Positions 8,568 through 16,153 of a stretch of 16,153 nt of DNA are shown one piece after another. The position numbers were made by a program, and so were the translations under genes. The stretch spans positions 1-16,153 of the forward strand of contig MU621452.1 in the NCBI GenBank assembly GCA_025399215.1, given 5' to 3'. Below the pieces are notes generated by a model. That model had not been told where the DNA came from and did not search any database. It saw nothing but the letters and a program-made list of their open reading frames with translations. This DNA is from Globomyces pollinis-pini (taxonomy: Eukaryota > Chytridiomycota > Chytridiomycetes > Rhizophydiales > Globomycetaceae). Every line of letters begins with the position of its first letter. The stretch's first letter is position 1.

Positions 8568-8960
8568 ATGGCAGGAGGTAAAGGAAAATCTGGAGGTGAA
8601 AAATCAAAAGGAGCAGCAAGATCAAGATCTTCAAGAGCTGGATTACAATTCCCAGTCGGTCGTGTACATCGTTTGTTACGTAAGGGTAATTATGCTCAAC
8701 GTGTGGGTGCTGGAGCTCCAGTCTACTTGGCTGCAGTATTGGAATATTTGGCCGCTGAAATTCTTGAATTAGCTGGAAATGCAGCTCGTGATAACAAGAA
8801 GAGTCGTATCATTCCACGTCACTTACAACTTGCAATCAGAAATGATGAAGAATTAAACAAACTTCTCGGTAGTGTTACTATCGCTCAAGGTGGTGTATTG
8901 CCAAACATTCACACCGTTCTTCTTCCAAAGAAGGGAGTATCTGATAAGATCGAAGATTAA
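8568..8960 (+). CDS. Histone H2A (no C-terminal SQ motif)
   Basis: This is a core histone of 130 residues, intronless. It starts [20 protein letters not shown]. The fold contains [20 protein letters not shown], the acidic-patch segment [20 protein letters not shown] and [20 protein letters not shown], then [14 protein letters not shown] chose ATG 8568 rather than an upstream in-frame ATG at 8490, because the family begins with M-(A/S)-G-G-K and the upstream stretch holds CACGTG and TATTTAA promoter elements. The tail ends GVSDKIED and lacks the SQ(E/D)-hydrophobic phosphorylation motif that canonical H2A of most studied fungi carries. A separate H2A.X is therefore expected elsewhere in this genome. 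Confidence 0.98.
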   Translation: MAGGKGKSGGEKSKGAARSRSSRAGLQFPVGRVHRLLRKGNYAQRVGAGAPVYLAAVLEYLAAEILELAGNAARDNKKSRIIPRHLQLAIRNDEELNKLLGSVTIAQGGVLPNIHTVLLPKKGVSDKIED

Positions 8961-8971
8961 ATAGTCTCAGC

Positions 8972-8990
8972 ATGTGTTCTTTAAACATAT
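8972..8990 (+). promoter_or_regulatory. Candidate histone mRNA 3' stem-loop, H2A
   Basis: Starting 11 nt after the stop, ATGTGTTCTTTAAACATAT folds into a 7-bp stem with one G-U pair and a 5-nt loop. It shares TGTGTT with the H2B and H4 hairpins but differs in the loop. AATAAA occurs further on at 9022-9027. Confidence 0.45.
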
Positions 8991-9322
8991 TAATAGTTGG
9001 CAAAATTAATCAATTCTTTTTAATAAATAATGCTTATCAAAAAACAAAACTATTTCTTTTCTTAAGTCCAACAAAGTATTTACAAGGCAAAATGAAAACG
9101 TACGATATGATGTTTTAAAATTATATGAGAGAATTCCGATTTCAACCAGCAACCAGAGATCTTTATTTCGGAAAGTTCGTTTTTTTAAGATTGGATACAA
9201 AAGATGAAAAGGAAATTCAAAAACTTCCTGTCAAAGAACTCATCATAATATCAATAGTAATTGTATTTAAAAGTCTGAACAAAAACAAAATTGGGAGTAT
9301 TAAAATAAAACTTTATATAAGT
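8991..9322. other. Spacer between convergent H2A and H3
   Basis: This is AT-rich and holds the 3' ends of both histone genes, with AATAAA at 9022-9027 on the H2A side. An open frame from ATG 9125 (MREFRFQPATRDLYFGKFVF...) looks mildly protein-like for ~45 codons but then runs antisense through H3. It has no recognisable family, and I do not call it a gene. Confidence 0.5.
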
Positions 9323-9341
9323 ACGATTGAAAATGCAACGT
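9323..9341 (-). promoter_or_regulatory. Candidate histone mRNA 3' hairpin, H3
   Basis: Directly after the H3 stop, the minus strand reads ACGTTGCATTTTCAATCGT. ACG pairs with CGT and TTG with CAA, with one bulged U and a 6-nt loop: a 6-bp stem of different sequence from H2B and H4 but with the same TTTTCAA core. No AATAAA is seen in the following ~80 nt. Confidence 0.4.
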
Positions 9342-10208
<867 letters not shown>

Positions 10209-10213
10209 TAACT

Positions 10214-10229
10214 GTGTTTTCAAACACAA
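10214..10229 (+). promoter_or_regulatory. Candidate histone mRNA 3' stem-loop, H4
   Basis: Five nt separate the stop from TGTGTTTTCAAACACA, a perfect 6-bp stem with a 4-nt loop (TTCA), 16 nt in all. Those are exactly the dimensions of the metazoan histone stem-loop, though the stem is not G/C-rich. TGTGTTTTCAA and CACAATT are shared with the H2B hairpin. A conventional AATAAA lies 18 nt further on. Confidence 0.6.
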
Positions 10230-10320
10230 TTTACAATTATTCTATAATAAATTTGTTCTTTCTCAAAATATACTACTTTCTATTGAATATATAAAGAAAC
10301 AAACTTTTGAATATAATTGA

Positions 10321-11647
10321 CTACTTCCTAACGACATAATGCTCTTCACGAACGTTAACTTGATCAAAGCATTCAATAGGTTCCAAAACAACTCTGTATC
10401 GCGTTTTTTCTGGTGGTTGTTGTAAACCTGCTTTCTGGAATGGGCTAACATAAATATGATATTCATTACCGATTATCTACGGGTATGTATTTCTCTCCAG
10501 CCAAAAAGTTGTCCATCTGTCTCCATACGTTTTGGACTGCTTTATGGCTTGGTAAATCATGGTTTACTATATAAATATTTTAGATTGATTTGTGAGGTTT
10601 ACGTCGCAAGGATACATCTTTTCGACTTTCTTCCTTTAGAGCATCTCGAGTATCATAAAAATTGGTTTCCACTCGAAGCGTTGGATTTAGAGGTTTTAGT
10701 TTTGTCCTTTTCAATATATATTTAGGCTAATGAACTTAATAATACATTGTAATTTACCAAAAATGGGCCTTGTGTGATCTTTCTAACATCTTCTGGATTC
10801 AAGTAGTTAGTTGGTGGTTTAATGATAACTCCTTTTATGTTTTTCCCAATGGCATCTAAACAGGATTGAAGACCAGAACTACTTTTCAAGATATCATCAT
10901 TTAGTGGTGCTTCTGGAGATGCATTTGAATAAACACCTGGAATTGCTAGAGTACCAACCAAATGATGTCTGGTACTAGCTAATTGATCTAATTTTTCTGA
11001 AATTTCTTTCTGTTGAATTGATTTCTTGGTTGCTGTCATTTCTTGTTGTTTCACTTTGAGATATGCCCGAACATGTTGCATCTTACCATTAAATGTATAT
11101 TTAATGTACCTTTAAAATAATGGATGCAATATATTCGCGTCGACGATAGAAGTCGAATATGACTTTACGACTATAATATCCTCTCCAACTATGGATTTTG
11201 GTATTAGAAATGTAATTAACTTACAATTTCTGGATGAGACATGCATTGTAATCAAAAAAGGACATTCTTTCTTGTCTTAATTTTTCAATCAATGAATTTC
11301 TAAACTTTTGTCTCCCTATACAATAAATGTATCAATCTCTTTTGTATATCTGTTTCCATACCTAAAAATCCTCTAAAATATCTTTGAATGGTAATGGTAG
11401 TAAATCTAACAGATATTTAATGTACAATCTGAAAAATACATCAAACATTTCAAGGCCATACGTATTCTCTTTCCTCTCCATATTTTCTGAATTAAAATTG
11501 CAGCATTGTGTTCTCGTTCACGATTGATCTCTGCTTCACTATAAGATTTAGTTTTCTCACAATTGTATTTTACTGTATGAGATTGTAATACTCTTCCAAA
11601 ATTTCATTTCGATAAGTTACCAATAGTATTGCCTGTTTCACTGACAT
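10321..11647 (-). CDS. SPATA17-like IQ-motif axonemal protein (nine exons, eight micro-introns)
   Basis: Exons on the minus strand are 11574-11647, 11440-11538, 11362-11405, 11225-11315, 11110-11188, 11082 removed to 10758-11081, 10603-10726, 10470-10566 and 10321-10444. The introns are 35, 34, 46, 36, 28, 31, 36 and 25 nt, all GT-AG, and the joined frame gives 351 residues with every phase consistent. Three IQ motifs bind calmodulin-type proteins: AAILIQKIWRGKRIRMAL, ITIQRYFRGFLGRQKF and CLIQKFWRGYYSRK. After them come HHLVGTLAIPGVY and TQGPFLPKY...LNPTLRVE, which match HYLLSTKQIPGIY and CQGPF...LEPTLRV of human SPATA17 (361 aa). SPATA17 is a sperm/cilium protein, which I recall as a central-apparatus component. 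Start MSVKQAILLVTYR is chosen because total length and N-terminal spacing fit. The two 36-nt introns carry in-frame TAA. Confidence 0.85.
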
Positions 11648-12030
11648 CCAGATTAGTAGAAATGTTTTTTTGTTTACAAAGGTGGATTTGTTTATCTAAA
11701 TATCAATTGTGAATATCATGTTACTCATCCATTGGATTAATTGTTTCCAATGGTCGATGATGAATTCATTACATAATATGGGAGCCAAACTTTTGAGTCA
11801 AGGCAAGAATTTCGCCAACGCGAATGTTGGACACTGAGATAAACAGGATTTGTTAATTGGAGAGATTGGTGATTTCGTTACATGCCAATCATCCCTGAAA
11901 AAAACTGACAGATAATTAGGATTCTATTTTCGTTCTAGTATAAGAGATGTATTTAGAAATTGTAGAACCAAATGAATATATGTGCTAAAAAAAAATATAT
12001 TGAATACTGTACAGAAGATATAATTAGCAA
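11648..12030. other. Spacer upstream of the SPATA17-like gene
   Basis: This holds the 5' flank of the SPATA17-like gene and the 3' flank of the membrane protein. Single elements noted are TGAGTCA at 11794-11800 and a small dyad CCAAC-(6)-GTTGG at 11815-11830. No convincing RFX X-box, RNA gene or ORF is seen. Confidence 0.5.
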
Positions 12031-12570
12031 CTACTGAAACATATGTACGGGAAGAGGAGTAGACACTGGTTTTGCAATCGGTAAGTTTGTTTGACCATTG
12101 CGATTAGCTTTGTACAAAGTATTGTTGGAGGCCACTGAGTAACGCAATTCATCTGGATTCGATTCCAAGTCTAAATTCAAATCTTTCATTTTTGGAGATG
12201 CTCTTTTTGATAAAGACACTAAAACCACACCAGCGATAAACAGAGAAAATCCGATGGCAGAGAGGATGTAAAGAGTAATATGATGTTTTCCACCAGTATA
12301 TTTTTCGCTGGATTCACTACGTTCAGCGGTTGTTTGTCCATTATTGTTGGTAGACTTTGGGGTATTTGTAGGTTGAGCGTTGTTGGGTTTCTTAACAGGG
12401 TAGCCATCATCTTCATCATGGTCATTGTCTTTGCGCTTACTGAAATTATGTATGGCTGGTTGATGAACAACACGTTTGGATAGAATAAGCTTATTTTCAG
12501 AGAGTGGGACAGTCACACAGAGTACTGACAGAAATTGAAGGTAATAGAATACAAAACACGATAAATGCAT
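12031..12570 (-). CDS. Predicted single-pass type I membrane protein, function unknown
   Basis: The protein has 179 residues in one exon. It starts with a hydrophobic signal peptide (MHLSCFVFYYLQFLSVLCVT, about 1-22). A 75-residue polar outer segment follows, rich in Asn, Thr, Ser and charged residues, with one N-glycosylation sequon (NFS, Asn42). A transmembrane helix spans ~99-120 (LYILSAIGFSLFIAGVVLVS). A ~57-residue cytoplasmic tail begins SKRASPKMK. Two SKR dibasic sites (31-33 and 44-46) look like Kex2-type cleavage sites bracketing an 11-residue segment. No family is recognised; the architecture resembles a fungal surface sensor or anchor protein, but that is only shape. TATAAAG on the minus strand lies ~30 bp before the ATG, and CCAATC near 12651. 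Confidence 0.7.
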   Translation of the reverse strand: MHLSCFVFYYLQFLSVLCVTVPLSENKLILSKRVVHQPAIHNFSKRKDNDHDEDDGYPVKKPNNAQPTNTPKSTNNNGQTTAERSESSEKYTGGKHHITLYILSAIGFSLFIAGVVLVSLSKRASPKMKDLNLDLESNPDELRYSVASNNTLYKANRNGQTNLPIAKPVSTPLPVHMFQ

Positions 12571-12718
12571 AAAGACAAAAGCAGGTTTGGCTTGGACTTT
12601 ATAACAAACATCTGACTGGGCTTCTGTTGGCGGGTGTTTAGCCCATCCACCAATCAGAAGATTTTTTTGTACATCATGGAATATTGGACTCTAAAAACTT
12701 TCACCATCGTCGTTTATT
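12571..12718 (-). promoter_or_regulatory. Promoter of the membrane-protein gene
   Basis: Going upstream from the ATG at 12570, the minus strand has TATAAAG (about 12597-12603). A CCAAT box (CCAATCAG on the + strand, about 12650-12657) lies further up. The 3' end of the small ORF at 12719 abuts this region. Confidence 0.5.
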
Positions 12719-12928
12719 TCATTTTAAAGTATTAGTTAAGTCAAAGGTGATCGTGAATTGTGTTCTTCTTTGAGTACGTCTCAACTTGTCTGGTTTGGGC
12801 TTCTCATATTGCGGCGATTCCTTTGGGACTGTACATAATGTATGCAATTCATGTGGCATAAGATCTTTGATACTTTGTGATGATGGATATTCGTAAAACA
12901 ATGACTTCATATTTGGGGTTTGTCTCAT
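12719..12928 (-). CDS. Small hypothetical protein (two possible gene models)
   Basis: Model 1 is a single exon of 69 residues from ATG 12928: MRQTPNMKSLFYEYPSSQSI continuing to a Lys/Arg/Pro-rich stretch (KPKPDKLRRTQRRTQ) and ending TFDLTNTLK. Model 2 starts at ATG 13001 (MTMNDQFLTSRKNSHHLSVI), removes a 31-nt GTGAAA...GAAG intron (12905-12935) and enters the same frame at SLFYEYPSS, giving 83 residues. Model 2 fits the local intron size, but its splice sites are atypical (GTG, AAG). AATAAA overlaps the stop region, and the sequence is enriched in charged and Pro residues, which favours a real gene. No family is recognised. Confidence 0.45.
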   Translation of the reverse strand: MRQTPNMKSLFYEYPSSQSIKDLMPHELHTLCTVPKESPQYEKPKPDKLRRTQRRTQFTITFDLTNTLK

Positions 12929-13303
12929 TTTTCACAACAGAAATGACAGATAGATGATGTGAATTCTTCCTTGAAGTTAAGAACTGGTCATTCATGGTCA
13001 TATTGCATGATTAACAATAATAACATATTATGAATTATTAGTTATTATCCTTTCATTAACATCACGTACTGAATAAACAGCAGTTCATGATATAAGACTA
13101 GGCTGAAATTGAACATCAAAAGAACGCGAGTATATCAAATAATTGACCACTTCAACCATCATTTTTTCATTAATCGTTCCGAAATAAAAACTTTTAAATC
13201 CGTTAATTGAAAGATTGAGTCGAATTTGGTTAGGAAAAATGTGACAAAAAATTGTGACAAAACATCTTCCTCAGAATCCATTTTTCTTCACTTTTTAAAC
13301 AAG
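12929..13303. other. Divergent spacer upstream of RPL9
   Basis: This is an AT-rich region containing the likely promoter and 5' UTR of the L9 gene on the + strand and the 5' region of the small ORF on the minus strand (12929-13001 codes in model 2). No RNA gene or repeat is recognised. Confidence 0.5.
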
Positions 13304-13476
13304 GTAAGATACTCAACACAACAGTGGATTATTTTCACAGAACATTCATCTTGGATATGCGATATTGATTTCACTTTTCTCATTCAATGCATTGGATGGA
13401 TGGATGGATTACTTGATTTCAATAGACTTCACATTCTCATTTTTTTTTTCAAAGAATTGTTTAATAATTGTTGTAG
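13304..13476 (+). other. Probable 5'-UTR intron of RPL9
   Basis: AAACAAG|GTAAGA at 13304 is a strong donor, and TTGTAG at 13471-13476 lies one base before the start codon, giving a 173-nt leader intron. Leader introns are common in fungal ribosomal protein genes. It is far longer than the coding-region introns of this window. The frame is open upstream of the ATG, but that part does not resemble L9. Confidence 0.5.
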
Positions 13477-13477
13477 G

Positions 13478-14076
13478 ATGAAGTACATTTCCCAAGAAAC
13501 AGATGTTGCTATTCCTTCTGACGTTACCGTCTCCATCAAATCCAGAATTGTGACTGTTGAAGGACCTCGTGGAAAACTTGTGAAGAACTTGGCCCACATT
13601 GCTATGGAATTAGCTATCGTTGACAAAGTTGTCCGTGTCAAGGTCTGGCATGGTGGTCGTAAGCACGTTGCTTGCATCCGTACCGTTGCTTCCCACATCT
13701 CCAACATGATCAAAGGTGTCACTATTGGTTTTGAATACAAAATGCGTTTCGTATATGCGCATTTCCCTATCAATGCTAACATCGCCACCACTGGAGACCA
13801 TATTGAAATCCGTAACTTCTTGGGTGACAAGAACACTCGTCGTATCAAGATGTTGCCAGGTGTCAACATTGTTTTATCTGATGCACAAAAGGATGAACTT
13901 ATCTTGTCCGGTAACGATATCAACAACGTGTCTCAGTCTGGTAATATTTTTCTTTTCGCTTATATCTAGCTGCTGCTATTCGTCACGCATGTACCGTCAA
14001 AAACAAGGATATCCGTAAGTTCTTGGACGGTATTTTCGTTTCTGAAAAGGGTAACATTGTCAAGCCTGAACTTTAA
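13478..14076 (+). CDS. RPL9: 60S ribosomal protein L9 (uL6)
   Basis: This is a large-subunit protein, uL6 family. Exons 13478-13940 and 13970-14076 are joined across a 29-nt intron (13941-13969, GTAATA...TCTAG), giving 189 residues (yeast L9 has 191). Characteristic segments are [40 protein letters not shown], the near-invariant [44 protein letters not shown], and after the intron [20 protein letters not shown]. The intron interrupts the VSQS-AAA junction, and reading through it gives a premature stop. The start is MKYI as in yeast; the longer open frame to 13226 is leader sequence. AATAAA occurs at 14096-14101. Confidence 0.97.
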
Positions 14077-14252
14077 ACTAAGAGTATCAACTTGTAATAA
14101 ACCAAAGAGATTTACTTCAAATAAACTTTTTGCATCATTAACAGTAACAGTTATAGAAATTAGTTTATGACTATGAATTATATTAAAACAAGAGTGAGTG
14201 ATAAGAATTAATGTAATACTAATTTTGCTTGTAACGATAAATCACTGCAAGG

Positions 14253-14573
14253 TTAAACCAAACTAGAAATTCCATACCTATTTCCTAGACGTTTCTCTGA
14301 TTTTGATTTAGCGACTTTTAAATCCACCACGATAGTATCCAAAAACCCTTTTGCCTTTAATTCTTTAAATACCCAAAGCCTTCTATTATTCATACTATAC
14401 AATCTTCCATTTCCATCATTAAGAACCTTTATTTTTGGGATATCACTTACTTTAGTTTTCCCATCCAGTATTTCTTGAAGAGTTTCGGTTAAATATTTCC
14501 CACAACCAGAGAACTTTTCTCTTATTTTAGAATGAGTGAAATATAAAGTTGTTGGATCAATTTCTTGTAACAT
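14253..14573 (-). CDS. Conserved small protein, ParB/sulfiredoxin-like (NNRRLWVFK motif)
   Basis: The protein has 106 residues in one exon. The order of motifs is IDPTTLYFTHSKIREKFSGC, then a helix (LTETLQEILDGKTKV), DIPKIKVLNDGNGRLYS, MNNRRLWVFKELKAKGF and a basic C-terminus (KSKSEKRLGNRYG). This layout, a strand, an FT.S.I..F. helix, a 'P.I.V' strand, then DG..YS.(N/D)NRRLW(V)FK, is one I recall from small uncharacterised eukaryotic proteins and is reminiscent of the ParB/Srx fold. The biochemical role is unknown. ATG 14573 is preceded by 17 nt and then a 16-nt A tract in the 5' flank. Confidence 0.65.
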   Translation of the reverse strand: MLQEIDPTTLYFTHSKIREKFSGCGKYLTETLQEILDGKTKVSDIPKIKVLNDGNGRLYSMNNRRLWVFKELKAKGFLDTIVVDLKVAKSKSEKRLGNRYGISSLV

Positions 14574-15031
14574 TCAATTGAATTGTCAAGTTTTTTTTTT
14601 TTTTTTAATACCATCCGTGTGAGAGTTGGACTAGTTGTAAATGCAATACATAAAAAGAAATTCATGTTGTTGAATGCTTGGTTCGTTGGAATATCACTAT
14701 TAATATGTACAACTTTAGAACGCGACAGTTGACTAAATAAAATGAGTTCCTAATAACAAATACTAAAACTATAAGCTATAATCAAAAATCCTATTATATT
14801 CAGATAACAAAACTAAAACATTCACTTTTCTCCTTTTTCTAAGTCTGCAATGACTGCCCCGATTTTCGGTAAGGAACGGCTCCGATACCACTGCAGACTT
14901 GATAACGACTGGTCCAAATCAGTGTCCGTACGTCTTAATTTCATTGGTGGGATCCGTGTATCTGGCACAATCACTTTGGACATCATTGACTCTTAAGTCT
15001 TCCATTGGAACTACCTCTTGTATTAACTTTA
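14574..15031. other. Spacer with poly-T tract and decayed 3' part of the repeat gene
   Basis: The left part has a T16 run at 14591-14606 and AT-rich sequence without recognisable genes. From ~14840 rightward the composition becomes more GC-rich. The minus strand stays nearly open in one frame after the stop of the repeat gene (LIQEVVPMEDLRVNDVQ..., then past one TGA to RLRKRRKV), suggesting a former or alternatively spliced C-terminus. A hairpin at 14841-14900 is listed separately. Confidence 0.45.
14841..14900. repeat. Long inverted repeat with inner hairpin
   Basis: AAGTCTGCAATG (14841-14852) pairs with CACTGCAGACTT (14889-14900): 9 bp perfect, one mismatch, 2 more bp. Inside it, CCGA-TTT-TCGG (14859-14869) forms a second small stem. 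It lies just downstream of the repeat-bearing gene on the minus strand and could be a structured 3' UTR or small RNA. I could not match it to a known RNA. Confidence 0.5.
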
Positions 15032-15318
15032 CACCAATAAAGCTATCGACGAGTGATTGTTCGCCATTATCTATTCCTCCACCCTTTCCGGATTATCGTG
15101 TACCTCAGCAACCATCACTGGTTCATGAGGGACAATGGCGGCAGGAAATTCGTTTGGTACTAGAGCGACACCAATCAAACTGTCGACGAGTAATTGTTCG
15201 TCATTATCTCCCATCGGCATGTATTCTTCCTCCGTTTCCGGATTGTCGTGTACCTCAGCAACCATTACTGGTTCATGAGGGACAATGCCGGCAGGAAATT
15301 CGTTTGGCACTTGATTTG
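15032..15318 (-). repeat. Tandem coding repeat, 150-bp unit (second copy 137 bp)
   Basis: Copy 1 is 15169-15318 (150 bp, 50 codons) and copy 2 is 15032-15168 (137 bp). They encode VPNEFPA(G/A)IVPHEPVM then VAEVHDNPE. Copy 2 lacks 13 bp after CCGGAA, which shifts the frame and places TAG at 15071-15073. Upstream, NNQQMILLNAVGANQ looks like a diverged end of an earlier copy. Confidence 0.85.
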
Positions 15319-16153
15319 CACCAACAGCATTTAGTAGTATCATCTGCTGATTGTTTCCAACAAACTCATTTTCTTGCATTAAGTTCTCATTCACCAAGAA
15401 CCCTTCGTCGTTTGGCAAGACGAAAACTGGTTCGTCTTGGTCCATAAAATCAGCAGTATTGCCATTCATGTTAAATTCTACCCCAACGTGTGCAGGAGCC
15501 TCGTCTTGGATCATTGGGGTAGACTCCAAATATTGTTTTGTTTGTTGAACACAGTAGCTCATCTGAAGATTAATAAAAAATCATCACCTTTCGTTGTGGG
15601 CTTAATTCTAAATCATCGATTTCCATTTCTCTGCGAGACTCATCCAATGTAGTGCGCTGGACCATTGCTGAACGTTCTTGAACGATCAAGGATATAATCT
15701 TGTTGGTCTTTAGATTTATCTCTTCTTCTAATTCAAGTTCTGATAAGTTGGCTTCTCTACCAACTCTTAGAATAAATGATTTTAGAATATTGAAGTTGGA
15801 TTGAAGATTTGTATGATCGTCTACTAAGGATTTATAACGATGAGCTAGGTTTTCTTTTTCTCTTTCTTCTTCTTCTTGTAGTTGATAAATTTTCAGTTGC
15901 TCATGCATATTAGGAGGTATGGAGATTGACGGTAGCACTGAAATAGACAAGCATGATGTATCTTTAGTTGAGAGTCGAGGAGCATATTCTGTCTTAATTG
16001 CTCTTGTAGCATTGACCATAACTGTTCCGGTAGCTAAGTACGATGGTAATGGCTGGATATCAAGAGCTTTGTCGGTTGGATTTCCCTTGGTGACTCTGTC
16101 CTCATAGCACACCGTTGCCGGTTGATCAAGCAGCACTGAGAGCGTGGAAGAGG
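15071..16153 (-). CDS. Orphan coiled-coil protein with acidic 50-residue repeats (5' end beyond window)
   Basis: The frame is open to the right edge, so the start is missing. Exons are 15588-16153 (partial) and 15071-15562. A 25-nt intron (15563-15587, GTGATG...TTCAG, containing an in-frame TAA) joins SPQRK to MSYCVQQTKQYLESTP in phase 0. The visible N-terminal part is Thr/Ser/Pro-rich, then a strongly charged helix region (EQLKIYQLQEEEEREKENLA through LSELELEEEINLKTNK) predicts a coiled coil. The C-terminal half is acidic and contains the 50-residue repeat. The stop follows a frameshift inside the second repeat, so the present C-terminus is probably truncated relative to an ancestor. No family is recognised; it looks fast-evolving and lineage-specific. 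Confidence 0.6.

Noticed and set aside
11877..11890. GTTACATGCCAATC as a possible RFX X-box upstream of the SPATA17-like gene.
   Set aside because: Only one half-site matches the X-box consensus, and the second half is wrong at several positions.
13304..13476. Possible intronic snoRNA in the RPL9 leader intron.
   Set aside because: No C box (RTGATGA) with a matching D box (CTGA) and terminal stem was found.
13226..13477. Open frame upstream of and continuous with RPL9.
   Set aside because: L9 proteins begin at MKYI. The upstream part contains a strong splice donor and a polypyrimidine acceptor and is best read as leader.
13429..13926. Long antisense frame over RPL9.
   Set aside because: It mirrors the codon bias of RPL9, which is identified with high confidence on the + strand.
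14841..14900. Reverse strand GCAGTGGTATCGGAGCC looks a little like the 5' part of U4 snRNA.
   Set aside because: The U4 k-turn, U6-pairing and Sm-site sequences are missing, so the likeness is limited to a few bases.
14899..15447. 182-codon + strand frame with internal repetition.
   Set aside because: It is the antisense shadow of the tandem-repeat gene. The minus-strand frame has a supported intron and acidic, coiled-coil protein character.

Overview
This window reads as nuclear DNA of a compact, AT-rich eukaryote, most likely a zoosporic (flagellate) early-diverging fungus or a close relative. The protein-level features are fungal in flavour: an H3 ending RLRGERS with Ala at position 110, a HAD-domain 'Swiss Army Knife RNA repair-like' protein, and Gcn4-type TGACTCA sites. 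However, a nine-exon SPATA17-like IQ-motif gene is present, and that family belongs to cilia and flagella. No bacterial-style operons, tRNA genes, transposons or CRISPR arrays were seen.

Layout, left to right. (1) 1-619 (-): the N-terminal part of an ABCF ATPase gene, cut by the left edge. (2) 936-1111 (-): a possible two-exon micro-gene. (3) 1291-3587 (-): a complete second ABCF gene that shares an identical 95-bp block and a paired TGACTCA promoter element with the first. (4) 4142-6104 (+): a five-exon SNF1/MARK-like protein kinase with Glu in place of the T-loop Thr. (5) 6191-7814 (-): a protein with a HAD domain plus a putative 2H phosphoesterase domain. (6) 8003-10208: one full set of core histones as two divergent pairs, H2B/H2A and H3/H4. 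(7) 10321-11647 (-): the SPATA17-like gene. (8) 12031-12570 (-): a signal-peptide, single-TM protein. (9) 12719-12928 (-): a small ORF. (10) 13478-14076 (+): ribosomal protein L9 (uL6). (11) 14253-14573 (-): a small conserved ParB/Srx-like protein. (12) 15071-16153 (-): the 3' part of a repeat-containing, coiled-coil orphan gene, cut by the right edge.

Two window-wide signals stand out. First, almost every interrupted gene is restored by removing a very short GT-AG intron. Sixteen firm cases have lengths of 23, 25, 25, 28, 28, 29, 29, 29, 31, 32, 34, 35, 36, 36, 46 and 70 nt. The start is GTA in 14 of 16 and the end is TAG in 12 of 16. Only two lengths are multiples of three, and both of those carry an in-frame stop. 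Second, all four histone genes have a small hairpin 0-11 nt after the stop codon. The H2B and H4 hairpins share almost the same sequence (TGTGTTTTCAA, then CACAATT), which resembles in size and position the histone mRNA 3' stem-loop of animals and some protists.

All identifications come from reading translated sequence against remembered family features. No database search was run.
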